Below, one piece after another: positions 1 through 7,483 of a DNA stretch of 17,867 nucleotides. The notes under the pieces are model-generated. The model saw only the letters and a list, made by a program, of their open reading frames with translations, did not search any database and was not told the DNA's origin. Each line of letters begins with the position of its first letter. The first letter of the stretch is position 1. Location: contig CALQZK010000012.1 of assembly GCA_943349555.1 (NCBI GenBank), positions 1 through 17,867 on the forward strand, read 5' to 3'. Made by a program: the position numbers and the translations under genes. Source of the DNA: Candidatus Nomurabacteria bacterium. GTDB taxonomy: Bacteria; Patescibacteriota; Minisyncoccia; Phycocordibacterales; PALSA-1337.

Positions 1-494
1 AAAAAGAAAAAATTACTGTTTTGCACGACAGGATAAATGATGCCATTTCCACCATCTTCCGCCAGGTGGCATGCTTCAATTTTGAATTAGATTTACATAA
101 TAATGTGCGATTAAAAGGGTTCGTTTCAAAAGAAGAAATTGTGGAGTTACATAATAAAAATATGAAAGCTTATCTCGGTCCGGTTTTTGAAATGAAGTCC
201 GACGATGGATATTTCTTTACGCAATGGGGCCATATCCGCAGATTTTTCTATGTCTATTCCTATGCTTATGGAATGTTGGTCAGCAAGGCTCTTTTGCGTC
301 GATATCGTGCGGATAAGACTTTCTGGAAATCTATAGAGAAATTCCTGTCAGCTGGAGGCAAGGCTTCACCAGAGGAAATTCTGTTGGAAATCGGCATCGA
401 TGTCTCCAAGTCGGAATTTTGGAAAGAAGGACTGAAGGAAATCGATAACGATATTGGGAAGTTGGAAAAACTGGTCAATACTCGCGCAAGGTAA
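1..494 (+). CDS. pepF: M3-family oligopeptidase (PepF-like), C-terminal part only
   Basis: The reading frame is open to the left edge of the window (codons begin at base 3), so this is the 3' end of a longer gene and the TTG at 21 is an internal Leu codon, not a start. The visible ~163 residues match the C-terminal helical part of oligoendopeptidase F-type zinc metallopeptidases: a segment like 'DAISTIFRQVACFNFE', then 'FFYVYSYAYG' followed by a helix ending 'LLRRYRAD', and a final 'FLSAGGKASPEEILLEIG' stretch. These cytosolic enzymes hydrolyse short peptides, and the HEXXH zinc site would lie upstream of the window. The gene ends with TAA, 54 nt before alaS. Family assignment rests on motif recognition; the exact subfamily is uncertain. 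Confidence 0.82.
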   Translation, partial: KEKITVLHDRINDAISTIFRQVACFNFELDLHNNVRLKGFVSKEEIVELHNKNMKAYLGPVFEMKSDDGYFFTQWGHIRRFFYVYSYAYGMLVSKALLRRYRADKTFWKSIEKFLSAGGKASPEEILLEIGIDVSKSEFWKEGLKEIDNDIGKLEKLVNTRAR

Positions 495-531
495 GGTTGG
501 CGTTGCCAGACGATTTTATTTTAAGCCATTC

Positions 532-537
532 TATGAT
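532..537 (+). promoter_or_regulatory. Possible -10 box for alaS
   Basis: TATGAT lies 11 nt before the alaS ATG. Start-point geometry (about 7 nt after the box) would give a leader of only about 5 nt. No convincing -35 at standard spacing is visible, so this is a weak call supported mainly by the similar arrangement at other genes in the window. Confidence 0.35.
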
Positions 538-548
538 AAACTCGTCTC

Positions 549-2252
549 ATGAAATCATCCGAAATTCGGCAGAAATTCCTGAAATTCTTTGAGAAAAGAG
601 GGCATGCAATCATCCCTAGTGCCTCGCTCATTACTCCTGATGAAAAGGGAATTACAAATCCTACTCTTTTTAATACTGCTGGCATGCAGCCTCTCATTCC
701 ATATCTTCTCGGTCAGCCTCATCCTGCAGGCAAGCGACTTGTGGATGTGCAAAAGTGTGTTCGCACTGTAGACATTGATGATATTGGCGACAAGACGCAC
801 GCCACTTTTTTCGAAATGCTCGGCAACTGGTCACTCGGAGATTATTTTAAAAAAGAAACGATACAATGGAGCTATGAATTCTTGACTTCGAAAGAGGAAG
901 GCTTGGGTCTAGACCCTCGCAAGCTTTACATTACGGTTTTTGAAGGCGATGAAAATGCAGGCAGAGATGATGAAGCTGCAGATATATGGAGAGATATTTT
1001 TATGAAGAATAAGATAGAAGGCGAGAGGATTTTTTACCTTGGAGTAAAGTCGAATTGGTGGGAAGCTGGAGAAAATGGACCCTGCGGTCCTGATACAGAG
1101 ATGTTCTATGATGTAGTGAATAGATTTTCTGGAAAAGGGATCACAAAGACTGACTTTTTCGACGCCGATGAAAAACGAGATATTGTTGAGATTTGGAATG
1201 ATGTCTTTATGCAGTACGAAAAAAAGGATGGGAAAATAATTGGTAAGTTACCAAAGCCCTCTGTCGACACCGGAGCTGGTCTGGAACGTCTAGCCATGGT
1301 CATGCAAGGAGTAGATAATATTTACGATACAGATCTTTTTAGAGAGGTGATGGATAATATAAAAAATAATTCAAAAAACTGGAATCTGAAATCTGCCAGA
1401 ATTATGGCAGACCATGTCCGAGCCTCGACATTTCTGATTGCAGATGGAGTATTACCTTCCAATACAGATAGAGGATACGTCTTGAGAAAATTGATCAGAC
1501 GAACGGTCAGACATGCTGATATCCTAGGATTTACCGGACATATAAGTGAGATTCCAGAAATCCTAGAAGAAGAGATGAAATTTAGAGTGACTTTAAGACA
1601 AGGTCTCAAAGAATTCGAAAAAGGAGTCAATGCCTTCACCCTTTTTTCTAGCTACGGTTTTCCTCTGGAACTGACACTAGAACTTGCAAAGGAAAAAGGA
1701 ATAGAAATAGATGTAGAAAAGTTTAATGAGGAATTTAAAAAGCACCAATCTTTATCCCGCTCCGGCGCGGAAAAGAAATTCAAGGGTGGGCTTGCGGACA
1801 CCAGTGAAATGTCGGTCAAATATCATACCGCCACGCACTTATTACACCAAGCTCTCCACGAAGTTCTCGGCGAAGGAGTCATGCAGAAAGGATCGAATAT
1901 CACTCCAGAAAGATTGCGTTTCGACTTTTCCTATGGAGCAAAAATGACCGATGAAGAAAAGAAAAAAGTTGAGGAAATTGTGAATCAGAAAATAAAGGAG
2001 AATTTGCCGGTGCAGAAAGTTGTTATGTCTAAAGCAGAAGCAGAAAAAACGGGAGCACGACATTTCTTCGGAGAAAAATATGGGGATCAGGTCTCTGTCT
2101 ATTTCATCGGTAAAGATATGGAGTCAGCCTTCTCGAAGGAGTTCTGTGGAGGGCCTCATGTGGAGAACATTGGAAATCTTGGAATCTTCAAGATACAAAA
2201 GGAAGAAGCAATCTCTCAGGGTATAAGAAGAATAAAAGCCATCTTGAAATAA
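549..2252 (+). CDS. alaS: Alanine--tRNA ligase, minimised form
   Basis: Charges tRNA(Ala) with alanine. The 567 residues begin with the class II catalytic core: 'FFEKRGH', 'TFFEMLGNWSLGDYFK', 'GPCGPDTEMFYD' and 'VDTGAGLERLAM'. The tRNA-recognition region follows ('ADHVRASTFLIADGVLPSN', 'GYVLRKLIRRTVRHAD'). An editing domain is present with a zinc-binding HxxxH (H426, H430) and CxxxH (C533, H537). Compared with the roughly 875-residue E. coli enzyme, two parts are missing: the beta-barrel segment normally between the tRNA-binding region and the editing domain, and the whole C-Ala/oligomerisation domain, since the protein ends right after the editing domain ('SQGIRRIKAILK'). Catalytic and editing residues look intact, so it should be an active, probably monomeric enzyme. 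The shortening is inferred from remembered family layout. No Shine-Dalgarno is visible. Confidence 0.96.
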   Translation: MKSSEIRQKFLKFFEKRGHAIIPSASLITPDEKGITNPTLFNTAGMQPLIPYLLGQPHPAGKRLVDVQKCVRTVDIDDIGDKTHATFFEMLGNWSLGDYFKKETIQWSYEFLTSKEEGLGLDPRKLYITVFEGDENAGRDDEAADIWRDIFMKNKIEGERIFYLGVKSNWWEAGENGPCGPDTEMFYDVVNRFSGKGITKTDFFDADEKRDIVEIWNDVFMQYEKKDGKIIGKLPKPSVDTGAGLERLAMVMQGVDNIYDTDLFREVMDNIKNNSKNWNLKSARIMADHVRASTFLIADGVLPSNTDRGYVLRKLIRRTVRHADILGFTGHISEIPEILEEEMKFRVTLRQGLKEFEKGVNAFTLFSSYGFPLELTLELAKEKGIEIDVEKFNEEFKKHQSLSRSGAEKKFKGGLADTSEMSVKYHTATHLLHQALHEVLGEGVMQKGSNITPERLRFDFSYGAKMTDEEKKKVEEIVNQKIKENLPVQKVVMSKAEAEKTGARHFFGEKYGDQVSVYFIGKDMESAFSKEFCGGPHVENIGNLGIFKIQKEEAISQGIRRIKAILK

Positions 2253-2270
2253 AAATTCTCATGATATAAT
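2244..2270 (+). promoter_or_regulatory. Promoter with extended -10 before the actin-fold gene
   Basis: A perfect extended -10 (TGA then TATAAT at 2265-2270) ends 7 nt before the ATG at 2278, putting the predicted start point at about 2277, one base before the start codon. TTGAAA at 2244-2249 could be a -35 with a short 15-nt spacer. AAGGAG at 2271-2276 looks like a Shine-Dalgarno but is only 1 nt from the ATG, too close to work, and would be upstream of the predicted transcript. Confidence 0.6.
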
Positions 2271-2277
2271 AAGGAGC

Positions 2278-3300
2278 ATGGATAAAGCTCTTTCTTTAAA
2301 GCATTCTCTTTTAATTGAAATACAAAGTGATATGGTCAGTGGGGCGATTGTGAACGCCGCTCAGGAAATAATTTACCATGTCTCCACTCGCACTCCTCAC
2401 AAGAAATTGGAAAGCCCAGATCATATTACCAAGATGATGCTCAAGTCTCTTGGAGGTATTGCAGAAAAAATTGCGAAAGAAGGATTGCAAATAACAGGTG
2501 CGGCAGGACAGATTAAAGATGTGCATTATGTGCTTTCTTCTCCTTGGGTGATTTCCAGATCAAAGAAGGTAAAGATTCAATATGATGAAAATACGGAAAT
2601 CACTGCAGAGATTGTGCAAGGAATTATAGAAGAAGAAAGAGAAAAAGTATTTGAAGAGGCCAGCGAAGACATTATCTTGATCGAAGAAAAAATATTCGAT
2701 GTGCAAATGAATGGGTATTCGGTCCTATCATATGAGGGAAAATTGACAAAAGATATGGAAATATCTTTTGTCTTCAGCTTGAGCTCGGATGAGATATTGA
2801 AGAAGATTCATTCGGCTTTGTCGAAGCATATTCACTTTCAGGTAGAACATTATCATTCCGCTTTACTTATGCAGTATCTGGAGTCAAGGTCTTTAGCCAT
2901 GGATATAGGACAGCATGCAATCATCCATGTCCATGGAGAGCTGACAGATATTGCGATTGCTGGAGATGGCTTCAACTTATCCTCATTTCCTTTCGGCGCC
3001 TCCACCCTGGTTAGGAAAATTTCCTCTTCTTTACTCCATAGTCTGCAATCAGCCGTCTCGATTCTCTCTATGCACGAAGAAGGGAAATTAGATGAAGGAC
3101 ATGGAAAGCTGATTGAGCAGGCTCTTTTTCCTGAGCTGGATAATTGGCACGAAAACTGCATGCGAACTCCATTGCCGGACATGATTTACCTTTCTTCTGT
3201 TGGACATTCAGGTATATTCAGATCCGTGCTCGAAAAATCAGGTAGAAAAGTCAAGTTTCTTGATCGACCATTGATAAAAATATATGCGGGTATGATATAA
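2278..3300 (+). CDS. FtsA/PilM-like actin-fold protein with degenerate nucleotide motifs
   Basis: A 340-residue cytosolic protein without signal peptide or membrane segment. Its layout resembles FtsA/PilM-type actin-fold proteins: an N-terminal 'LLIEIQSDMVSGAIV' (residues 11-25) in the phosphate-1 position, a central 'IIHVHGELTDIAIAGDG' (about 215-231) followed by 'SFPFGASTLVRKIS' as in FtsA phosphate-2 and downstream segments, and 'DMIYLSSVGHSGIFRSVL' near the C-terminus in the place of the adenosine motif. The usual DxGGGTTD is changed to H217-V-H-G-E-L-T-D224, so ATP binding may be weak or lost. The next gene, 10 nt away, encodes a single-pass membrane protein, recalling PilM with PilN or FtsA with its membrane partners. 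Function is inferred; a plain hypothetical protein is the conservative label. Confidence 0.6.
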   Translation: MDKALSLKHSLLIEIQSDMVSGAIVNAAQEIIYHVSTRTPHKKLESPDHITKMMLKSLGGIAEKIAKEGLQITGAAGQIKDVHYVLSSPWVISRSKKVKIQYDENTEITAEIVQGIIEEEREKVFEEASEDIILIEEKIFDVQMNGYSVLSYEGKLTKDMEISFVFSLSSDEILKKIHSALSKHIHFQVEHYHSALLMQYLESRSLAMDIGQHAIIHVHGELTDIAIAGDGFNLSSFPFGASTLVRKISSSLLHSLQSAVSILSMHEEGKLDEGHGKLIEQALFPELDNWHENCMRTPLPDMIYLSSVGHSGIFRSVLEKSGRKVKFLDRPLIKIYAGMI

Positions 3301-3301
3301 T
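3271..3301 (+). promoter_or_regulatory. Promoter with extended -10 before the membrane-protein gene
   Basis: TATAAT at 3296-3301 is preceded by TGA, an extended -10. It overlaps the stop codon of the upstream gene and ends 9 nt before the ATG at 3311. TTGATA at 3271-3276 is a possible -35 (19-nt spacer). The predicted start point is about 3308, giving a leader of about 3 nt. Confidence 0.55.
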
Positions 3302-3310
3302 AATAAAAGC

Positions 3311-4603
3311 ATGGAAAAAAGCAGAAAAAATATTGTGCAAGATGTCATTCCGTCCAATGTCGGCAGAGAAAACAGGACTATACGTCGAGTTCCTGTTAGA
3401 GAAAAAACTGTGCCAAGAAAGATGTACCAGCACGTCCCCTCTCACGCGCTCCGCGCGCCCCGCAGGAGAAGCAGAGTCTCTGGAGTCATAGTCTCCTTCC
3501 TAATTATCTTCGCAGGTATTGCTGTTATTGCCGTCGCTCTGTCACTTCTTTATTCCAAAGCTTCCGTAACCATCACTCCCAAGGTTACCAATTTGGACGT
3601 AAAGGGAACTTTCACAGCCAAGAAAGAGCCAGGCTCTGCCCTTGCATACGAAGTTATTACTACCAGCGATTCTGCCCAGCAGACTATCTCCGCGACAGAT
3701 GGTCCACTCATCCAAACCAAGACTAAGGGCACCGCTTTTCTATATAATGAGCAGAAAGTTGCGCAAAAGATATTGGCTGGAACGAGACTTTCTAATTCCA
3801 CTGGACTTGTATATAGGACGACAACTACGGTCACTATACCAGCCATGGGATCTGTTAAAGGTTCTATCTCGGTTGGAATCATCGCTGACCAAGCCGGCGC
3901 ACAGTATAATATGACGCTGAACGCAGTGGACACCAATCTGAAAATTGTAGCGTATAAAGGAGGAGAGAAATACGCTGTCGTCTATGGAAAGTTAAAAACA
4001 GATTTAGCGGGAGGATTTTCTGGAGTAAAGAAGATAATTTCCCCAGCCACGCAGAAAGCCGCAGTAGAAACTCTGGAGGAATCTCTGAAAGATAGGCTTG
4101 TGGCAAAGGCAGAGAAACTGGTATCCAAGGATCAAATTTTTTATGATAATGCCTACACAATAGAATACGAGACTGCCGAGCCAGCATCCAGCGATAAGAA
4201 TACAGCCGTCATATCCGTCAAAGGAAATATATATGGAGTGGCATTTAAAAAAGATTCTCTCTTGAAGTCTGTGGCGGGAAAAGAGCTGGAGAAATTTGCT
4301 TCACCTTCATATCGTGTGGATAAGATAGAGGATCTAACTTTCTCTATTATCAATGCCAAAGATTTCTCTCCTAAAAAGGGAACCCCTCTCATATTCAGCC
4401 TAAAGGGGCCAATTACCATAGTCGGTACATTCTCCGAAGATTCCTTGAAAAATGAGCTAAAAGGCACGTATTTAAAGGAAAGCAACGCTATATTTGCCCG
4501 TTATCCTGCTATTGCCAATGCCTACGCCCTTATTACACCATTCTGGATGAGGTCTTTCCCCAACTCTGTTGAAAAGATAAAGCTGGAGATGAAACAGCAA
4601 TAA
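3311..4603 (+). CDS. Single-pass membrane protein with baseplate-J-like extracytoplasmic region
   Basis: 430 residues. The N-terminal ~55 are cytosolic and strongly basic (RRVPVREK, APRRRSR), then comes one transmembrane helix at about 57-81 (GVIVSFLIIFAGIAVIAVAL) and a ~350-residue extracytoplasmic part. The part around residues 130-200 reads like the repeat seen in baseplate-J/gp47-like proteins: 'KGTAFLYNEQKVAQKILAGT', then 'GLVYRTTTTVTIPA', then 'GIIADQAGAQYNM'. The C-terminal third has alternating beta-rich and charged helical segments and ends 'SVEKIKLEMKQQ'. The topology (short basic tail inside, beta-rich domain outside) and position after an actin-fold protein suggest the two act together at the envelope, as PilM/PilN do, but this is inference. 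No enzyme motif is seen. Proteins of this look are common hypotheticals in Parcubacteria, as far as I recall. Confidence 0.6.
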   Translation: MEKSRKNIVQDVIPSNVGRENRTIRRVPVREKTVPRKMYQHVPSHALRAPRRRSRVSGVIVSFLIIFAGIAVIAVALSLLYSKASVTITPKVTNLDVKGTFTAKKEPGSALAYEVITTSDSAQQTISATDGPLIQTKTKGTAFLYNEQKVAQKILAGTRLSNSTGLVYRTTTTVTIPAMGSVKGSISVGIIADQAGAQYNMTLNAVDTNLKIVAYKGGEKYAVVYGKLKTDLAGGFSGVKKIISPATQKAAVETLEESLKDRLVAKAEKLVSKDQIFYDNAYTIEYETAEPASSDKNTAVISVKGNIYGVAFKKDSLLKSVAGKELEKFASPSYRVDKIEDLTFSIINAKDFSPKKGTPLIFSLKGPITIVGTFSEDSLKNELKGTYLKESNAIFARYPAIANAYALITPFWMRSFPNSVEKIKLEMKQQ

Positions 4604-4607
4604 AACA

Positions 4608-4636
4608 TTGACTTTTTTTGGCTAGTTTGTTAAGAT
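4608..4636 (+). promoter_or_regulatory. Promoter of the infA-rpsI ribosomal cluster
   Basis: TTGACT (4608-4613), a 17-nt spacer, then TAAGAT (4631-4636): a good sigma-70-type promoter only 4 nt downstream of the previous stop codon. The predicted start point is about 4643. This decides the infA start: the in-frame TTG at 4618 lies inside the promoter, so the GTG at 4645 must be used, on an essentially leaderless mRNA. Confidence 0.75.
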
Positions 4637-4644
4637 TACGAAAC

Positions 4645-4860
4645 GTGCAAAAACCAGCAACGGAGTTGGCATATGGAGTAGTAACTGAAGCGTTGCCAAA
4701 TACGCTTTTTCGAGTCAAGCTTGACGGAAAAGAAGAGATCGTTATGGCATATTTAGCCGGGAAGATGAGGATGCATAGGATAAAAGTCCTTATCGGAGAC
4801 AAAGTTGAACTGACCTTAGACTCTTATGGAGGCAGAGCGAGGATCAGTAAGAGACTATAG
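4645..4860 (+). CDS. infA: Translation initiation factor IF-1
   Basis: A small OB-fold protein that occupies the A site of the 30S subunit during initiation. 'GVVTEALPNTLFRVKLDG', 'MAYLAGKMRMHRIKVLIGDKV' and the final 'RARISKRL' align throughout with bacterial IF-1, and 71 residues is the usual size. The frame opens further upstream (TTG 4618), but the promoter occupies that stretch, so GTG 4645 is chosen. It is the first gene of the ribosomal cluster; rpmJ follows after 29 nt, the gene order seen in many bacteria. Confidence 0.93.
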   Translation: MQKPATELAYGVVTEALPNTLFRVKLDGKEEIVMAYLAGKMRMHRIKVLIGDKVELTLDSYGGRARISKRL

Positions 4861-4889
4861 AGAATTTTGAATATTATTAAAGATTAAAA

Positions 4890-5006
4890 ATGAAAGTAAA
4901 AGCATCCGTAAAAGCAATTTGCCCGAAGTGTAGTACAGTCCGAAGAAAAGGATATGTTTATGTGATCTGCACGGCAAACCCTCGGCATAAGCAAAGACAA
5001 GGATAA
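4890..5006 (+). CDS. rpmJ: Large ribosomal subunit protein bL36
   Basis: A 38-residue ORF starting 'MKVKASVKAICPKC' and ending 'NPRHKQRQG'. It carries the zinc-ribbon ligands of the C+ type of L36 (C11, C14, C27, H33), so it should bind one zinc ion in the 50S subunit. It sits between infA and rpsM as is common. The rpsM ATG follows the stop by 6 nt. Confidence 0.95.
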   Translation: MKVKASVKAICPKCSTVRRKGYVYVICTANPRHKQRQG

Positions 5007-5012
5007 AAAATT

Positions 5013-5393
5013 ATGCGTATATTAGGTATTACAATTCCAGATAATAAAAGACTTGAGATTGCGCTCACAGAACTTTACGGCGTGGGAAGATCTAGGTCTC
5101 TGCACATTTTAAATACAGCCAAGGTCAGCCCGGCATCCAAAGCCAAAGACCTGTCCGTGGAGCAGGAAAATGAAATAAGAAAAATAGTTGAATCCTTCCG
5201 AATCGAAGGAGACTTGAAGAGAGAGGTAGCTTCTAATATAAAGAGGCTCAAGGACATCAAATCCTACAGAGGATCCCGCCATGTCAAGAGATTGCCGGTC
5301 CGAGGCCAGAGGACGAAGACGAATTCCAGAACTTTGCGCGGAAACGTGCGAAAGACCATGGGATCCGGACGTAAGAAGGAGGAAAAGAAATAA
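5013..5393 (+). CDS. rpsM: Small ribosomal subunit protein uS13
   Basis: 126 residues, the normal length. 'MRILGITIPDNKRLEIALTE' is the canonical start with the helix-two-turn-helix 'YGVGRSRS', and the C-terminal tail 'GSRHVKRLPVRGQRTKTNSR' is the S13 signature that contacts tRNA and the subunit bridge. The extreme C-terminus is lysine-rich (GSGRKKEEKK). It lies between rpmJ and rpsK with 6-nt gaps on both sides. A strong SD-like AAGGAGG at its 3' end (5376-5382) is 17 nt from the rpsK start, too far for standard use. Confidence 0.97.
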   Translation: MRILGITIPDNKRLEIALTELYGVGRSRSLHILNTAKVSPASKAKDLSVEQENEIRKIVESFRIEGDLKREVASNIKRLKDIKSYRGSRHVKRLPVRGQRTKTNSRTLRGNVRKTMGSGRKKEEKK

Positions 5394-5399
5394 AATTTT

Positions 5400-5846
5400 A
5401 TGGCAAAAGAAAAAATAGAAAAAAAGCAAGAAAAGAAGCCAATACAAAAAGAAGTCAAAAAAGAGACTTCTTCTACACCGTCTTCTCAATCAAAAAAGAG
5501 ATTGGATTTTGGTATTCTACATGTTCAGTCTACATACAATAATACGAAAGTTCTCCTGACAGACAAAGACGGCAATGCAGTTATCTGGTCTTCGAGCGGA
5601 TCTCTTGGCTTCAAGGGAGCAAAGAAGGGAACACCTTTCGCAGCGGCAAAAGTTGGAGAAACTTTGGCCATGAAGGCGCAGAATTTCGGTCTGAAGGAAA
5701 TAGACGTTGTGGTAAATGGAGTGGGATCAGGAAGAGAGTCTGCAATAAGAGGGTTCATTTCCAAAGGGGTAAATATAGCTTCAATTCGTGATAATACACC
5801 AGTCCCACATAATGGGCCGCAGCCTAAAAAACCTAGAAGGGTTTAA
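5400..5846 (+). CDS. rpsK: Small ribosomal subunit protein uS11 with lysine-rich N-terminal extension
   Basis: Platform protein of the 30S subunit. The conserved body runs from about residue 35 ('FGILHVQSTYNNTKVLLTDK', 'GSLGFKGAKKGTPFAAAKV') to the end ('IRDNTPVPHNGPQPKKPRRV'), all typical of uS11. At 148 residues it is about 20 longer than the E. coli protein because of an N-terminal Lys/Glu-rich tail (MAKEKIEKKQEKKPIQKEVK). No alternative in-frame ATG suits a shorter start, so the extension appears real. Confidence 0.97.
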   Translation: MAKEKIEKKQEKKPIQKEVKKETSSTPSSQSKKRLDFGILHVQSTYNNTKVLLTDKDGNAVIWSSSGSLGFKGAKKGTPFAAAKVGETLAMKAQNFGLKEIDVVVNGVGSGRESAIRGFISKGVNIASIRDNTPVPHNGPQPKKPRRV

Positions 5847-5857
5847 AATTTAAATAT

Positions 5858-6484
5858 ATGATAATCGGACCAAAATATAAGATTGCAAGACGCCTAGGAG
5901 CACCTGTTTTTGAAAAAACACAGACGCAGAAATACGCCATGCGCCAAGGTCAAGAAGGTGGTAAAGGTGGACAGTCTGGAGGAGGAAAAGGACGTCCAAA
6001 GGCCAAGAGCAACTTCGGCCTAGGTATGCTGGAAAAGCAGAAGGCTCGCTACAGCTACGGCATTACTTCCAAGCAATTTACGAAATACGTCAAGCAAGCT
6101 ATCGAGAAGAAAGGAAGCTCTGCGGAACTTCTTGTTAGGACTTTGGAAAGTCGACTAGACAATGTCGCTCTCCGATCCGGCTTCGCTCCTACTCGCCAGG
6201 CCGCACGACAAATGACTTCCCATGGACATCTCAAAGTCAATGGAACCATCGTGACCATTCCTTCATATCAAGTGAAGGTTGGCGATGTTATCTCTATCCG
6301 CGAAGGTAGCTCCAAGAAAGTTCTTTTCGCTACTCTCGATGAAAAGCTCAAGACCGTCAAGATTCCCGCTTGGATGAAGCTTGATGTCGAGAAAAAGGAG
6401 ATCACAGTCGCAGGCACGCCGACTGTGGACCAGAGCGAGCTTCTGTTCAGTGTGCCGGCGGTCTTGGAATTTTTCAGCAGATAA
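5858..6484 (+). CDS. rpsD: Small ribosomal subunit protein uS4
   Basis: A primary 16S rRNA-binding protein of the 30S subunit. 208 residues, close to the E. coli length. The N-terminal part lacks the four-cysteine zinc site found in some S4 proteins and contains a Gly/Lys/Gln-rich stretch (about residues 30-47). The S4 RNA-binding domain is clear: 'LESRLDNVALRSGFAPTRQA', then 'SHGHLKVNGTIVTIPSYQVK'. The C-terminus ends 'VPAVLEFFSR', like other S4 proteins. It is part of the rpsM-rpsK-rpsD-rpoA-rplQ alpha-operon order. Confidence 0.96.
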   Translation: MIIGPKYKIARRLGAPVFEKTQTQKYAMRQGQEGGKGGQSGGGKGRPKAKSNFGLGMLEKQKARYSYGITSKQFTKYVKQAIEKKGSSAELLVRTLESRLDNVALRSGFAPTRQAARQMTSHGHLKVNGTIVTIPSYQVKVGDVISIREGSSKKVLFATLDEKLKTVKIPAWMKLDVEKKEITVAGTPTVDQSELLFSVPAVLEFFSR

Positions 6485-6510
6485 AATTTATTAAGTTAAT
6501 TTTAAAACAT

Positions 6511-7479
6511 ATGTCAATGCATAATATTATACTTCCATCCAAGCCCAAGATTATCCGAGAAGACGGAACTAGTGGTACTTATGAAATTGACGGATTTTAC
6601 CCTGGCTACGGTCACACACTAGGAAATTCCCTTCGCCGAATCATCCTCTCTTCTCTCCCAGGAGCGGCTGTTACGAAAGTTAAAATAAAGGGAGTCGAGC
6701 ATGAATTTTCATCAATTGACGGCGTTAAGGAGGACGTTATCACTCTTTTGTTAAGCCTCAAGCGCCTCCGCATACGACTTACTACAGATGAACCACAGGT
6801 CATTACTCTCAAGGCTAAGGGTGTAAAGTCCCTGACTGCCAAGGATATCGATGTCCCAGGACAAGTAGAAATTCTTAATCCTGATCTAGAAATTGCCCAC
6901 CTTACAGACAAATCCGCAGAGCTTGATATGGAAATTACGGTGGAAAAAGGTCTTGGATATGTGCCAAAGGAATCTCTTCATAAAGACAGGGTTGATATTG
7001 GAACAATTTCTCTTGATGCCACATTTACTCCTATACGAAAAGTGAATTACGAAGTGGAAAACATGCGAGTCGGAGACAGAACAGATTTTAACCGCCTACG
7101 CATCCACATTGAAACTGACGGTACATTGACGCCACAAGAAGCTCTAGAGAATTCCATCAGCATCATGATTTCACAGCTCAAGTCTATTATCGGATTTAAA
7201 GAAGATGAGGTGGAGGAAGAGGTAAAAGAGGAGGTTAAAACAGAGGAGGGGCAAGGATCTCCAAAAGGAGAAATTGATGTGGAATTCCTCAAAACCCGAA
7301 TAGATTCTATCAACCTTTCTGCCCGCACGATCAAGGCCCTTTCCAGTGCTAACATCCGGACAATTGGAGGATTGACTCGCAAGAAGGAAGCTGATATTTT
7401 GGACATTGAGGGATTGGGAAATAAGGGGGTGCAAGAGATTAAGAAAGTTTTGTCACAGTACAATATTGCACTGAAGTAA
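6511..7479 (+). CDS. rpoA: RNA polymerase alpha subunit
   Basis: 322 residues with both domains. The N-terminal assembly domain shows 'GYGHTLGNSLRRIILSSLPG' and the late 'NYEVENMRVGDRTDFNRLRI', which drive alpha dimerisation and beta/beta' binding. An acidic linker (about 230-250, DEVEEEVKEEVKTEEGQG) leads to the C-terminal domain (about 255-322), which contacts UP elements and activators. In that domain the DNA-contact arginine equivalent to E. coli R265 is present in 'LSARTIKAL', while the position equivalent to N268 is lysine. ATG 6511 is used; an ATG two codons later is also possible. Confidence 0.97.
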   Translation: MSMHNIILPSKPKIIREDGTSGTYEIDGFYPGYGHTLGNSLRRIILSSLPGAAVTKVKIKGVEHEFSSIDGVKEDVITLLLSLKRLRIRLTTDEPQVITLKAKGVKSLTAKDIDVPGQVEILNPDLEIAHLTDKSAELDMEITVEKGLGYVPKESLHKDRVDIGTISLDATFTPIRKVNYEVENMRVGDRTDFNRLRIHIETDGTLTPQEALENSISIMISQLKSIIGFKEDEVEEEVKEEVKTEEGQGSPKGEIDVEFLKTRIDSINLSARTIKALSSANIRTIGGLTRKKEADILDIEGLGNKGVQEIKKVLSQYNIALK

Positions 7480-7483
7480 TTTT

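Noticed and set aside
3550..3936. 128-codon minus-strand ORF inside the membrane-protein gene
   Set aside because: It lies wholly within a plus-strand gene with clear protein features, has no recognisable domain and no promoter. Similar opposite-strand ORFs inside dnaK, rpoA and rpsI were rejected for the same reason.
4618..4644. Upstream TTG start for infA
   Set aside because: It lies between the -35 and -10 of the infA promoter, so it would not be transcribed; IF-1 homology also begins near GTG 4645.
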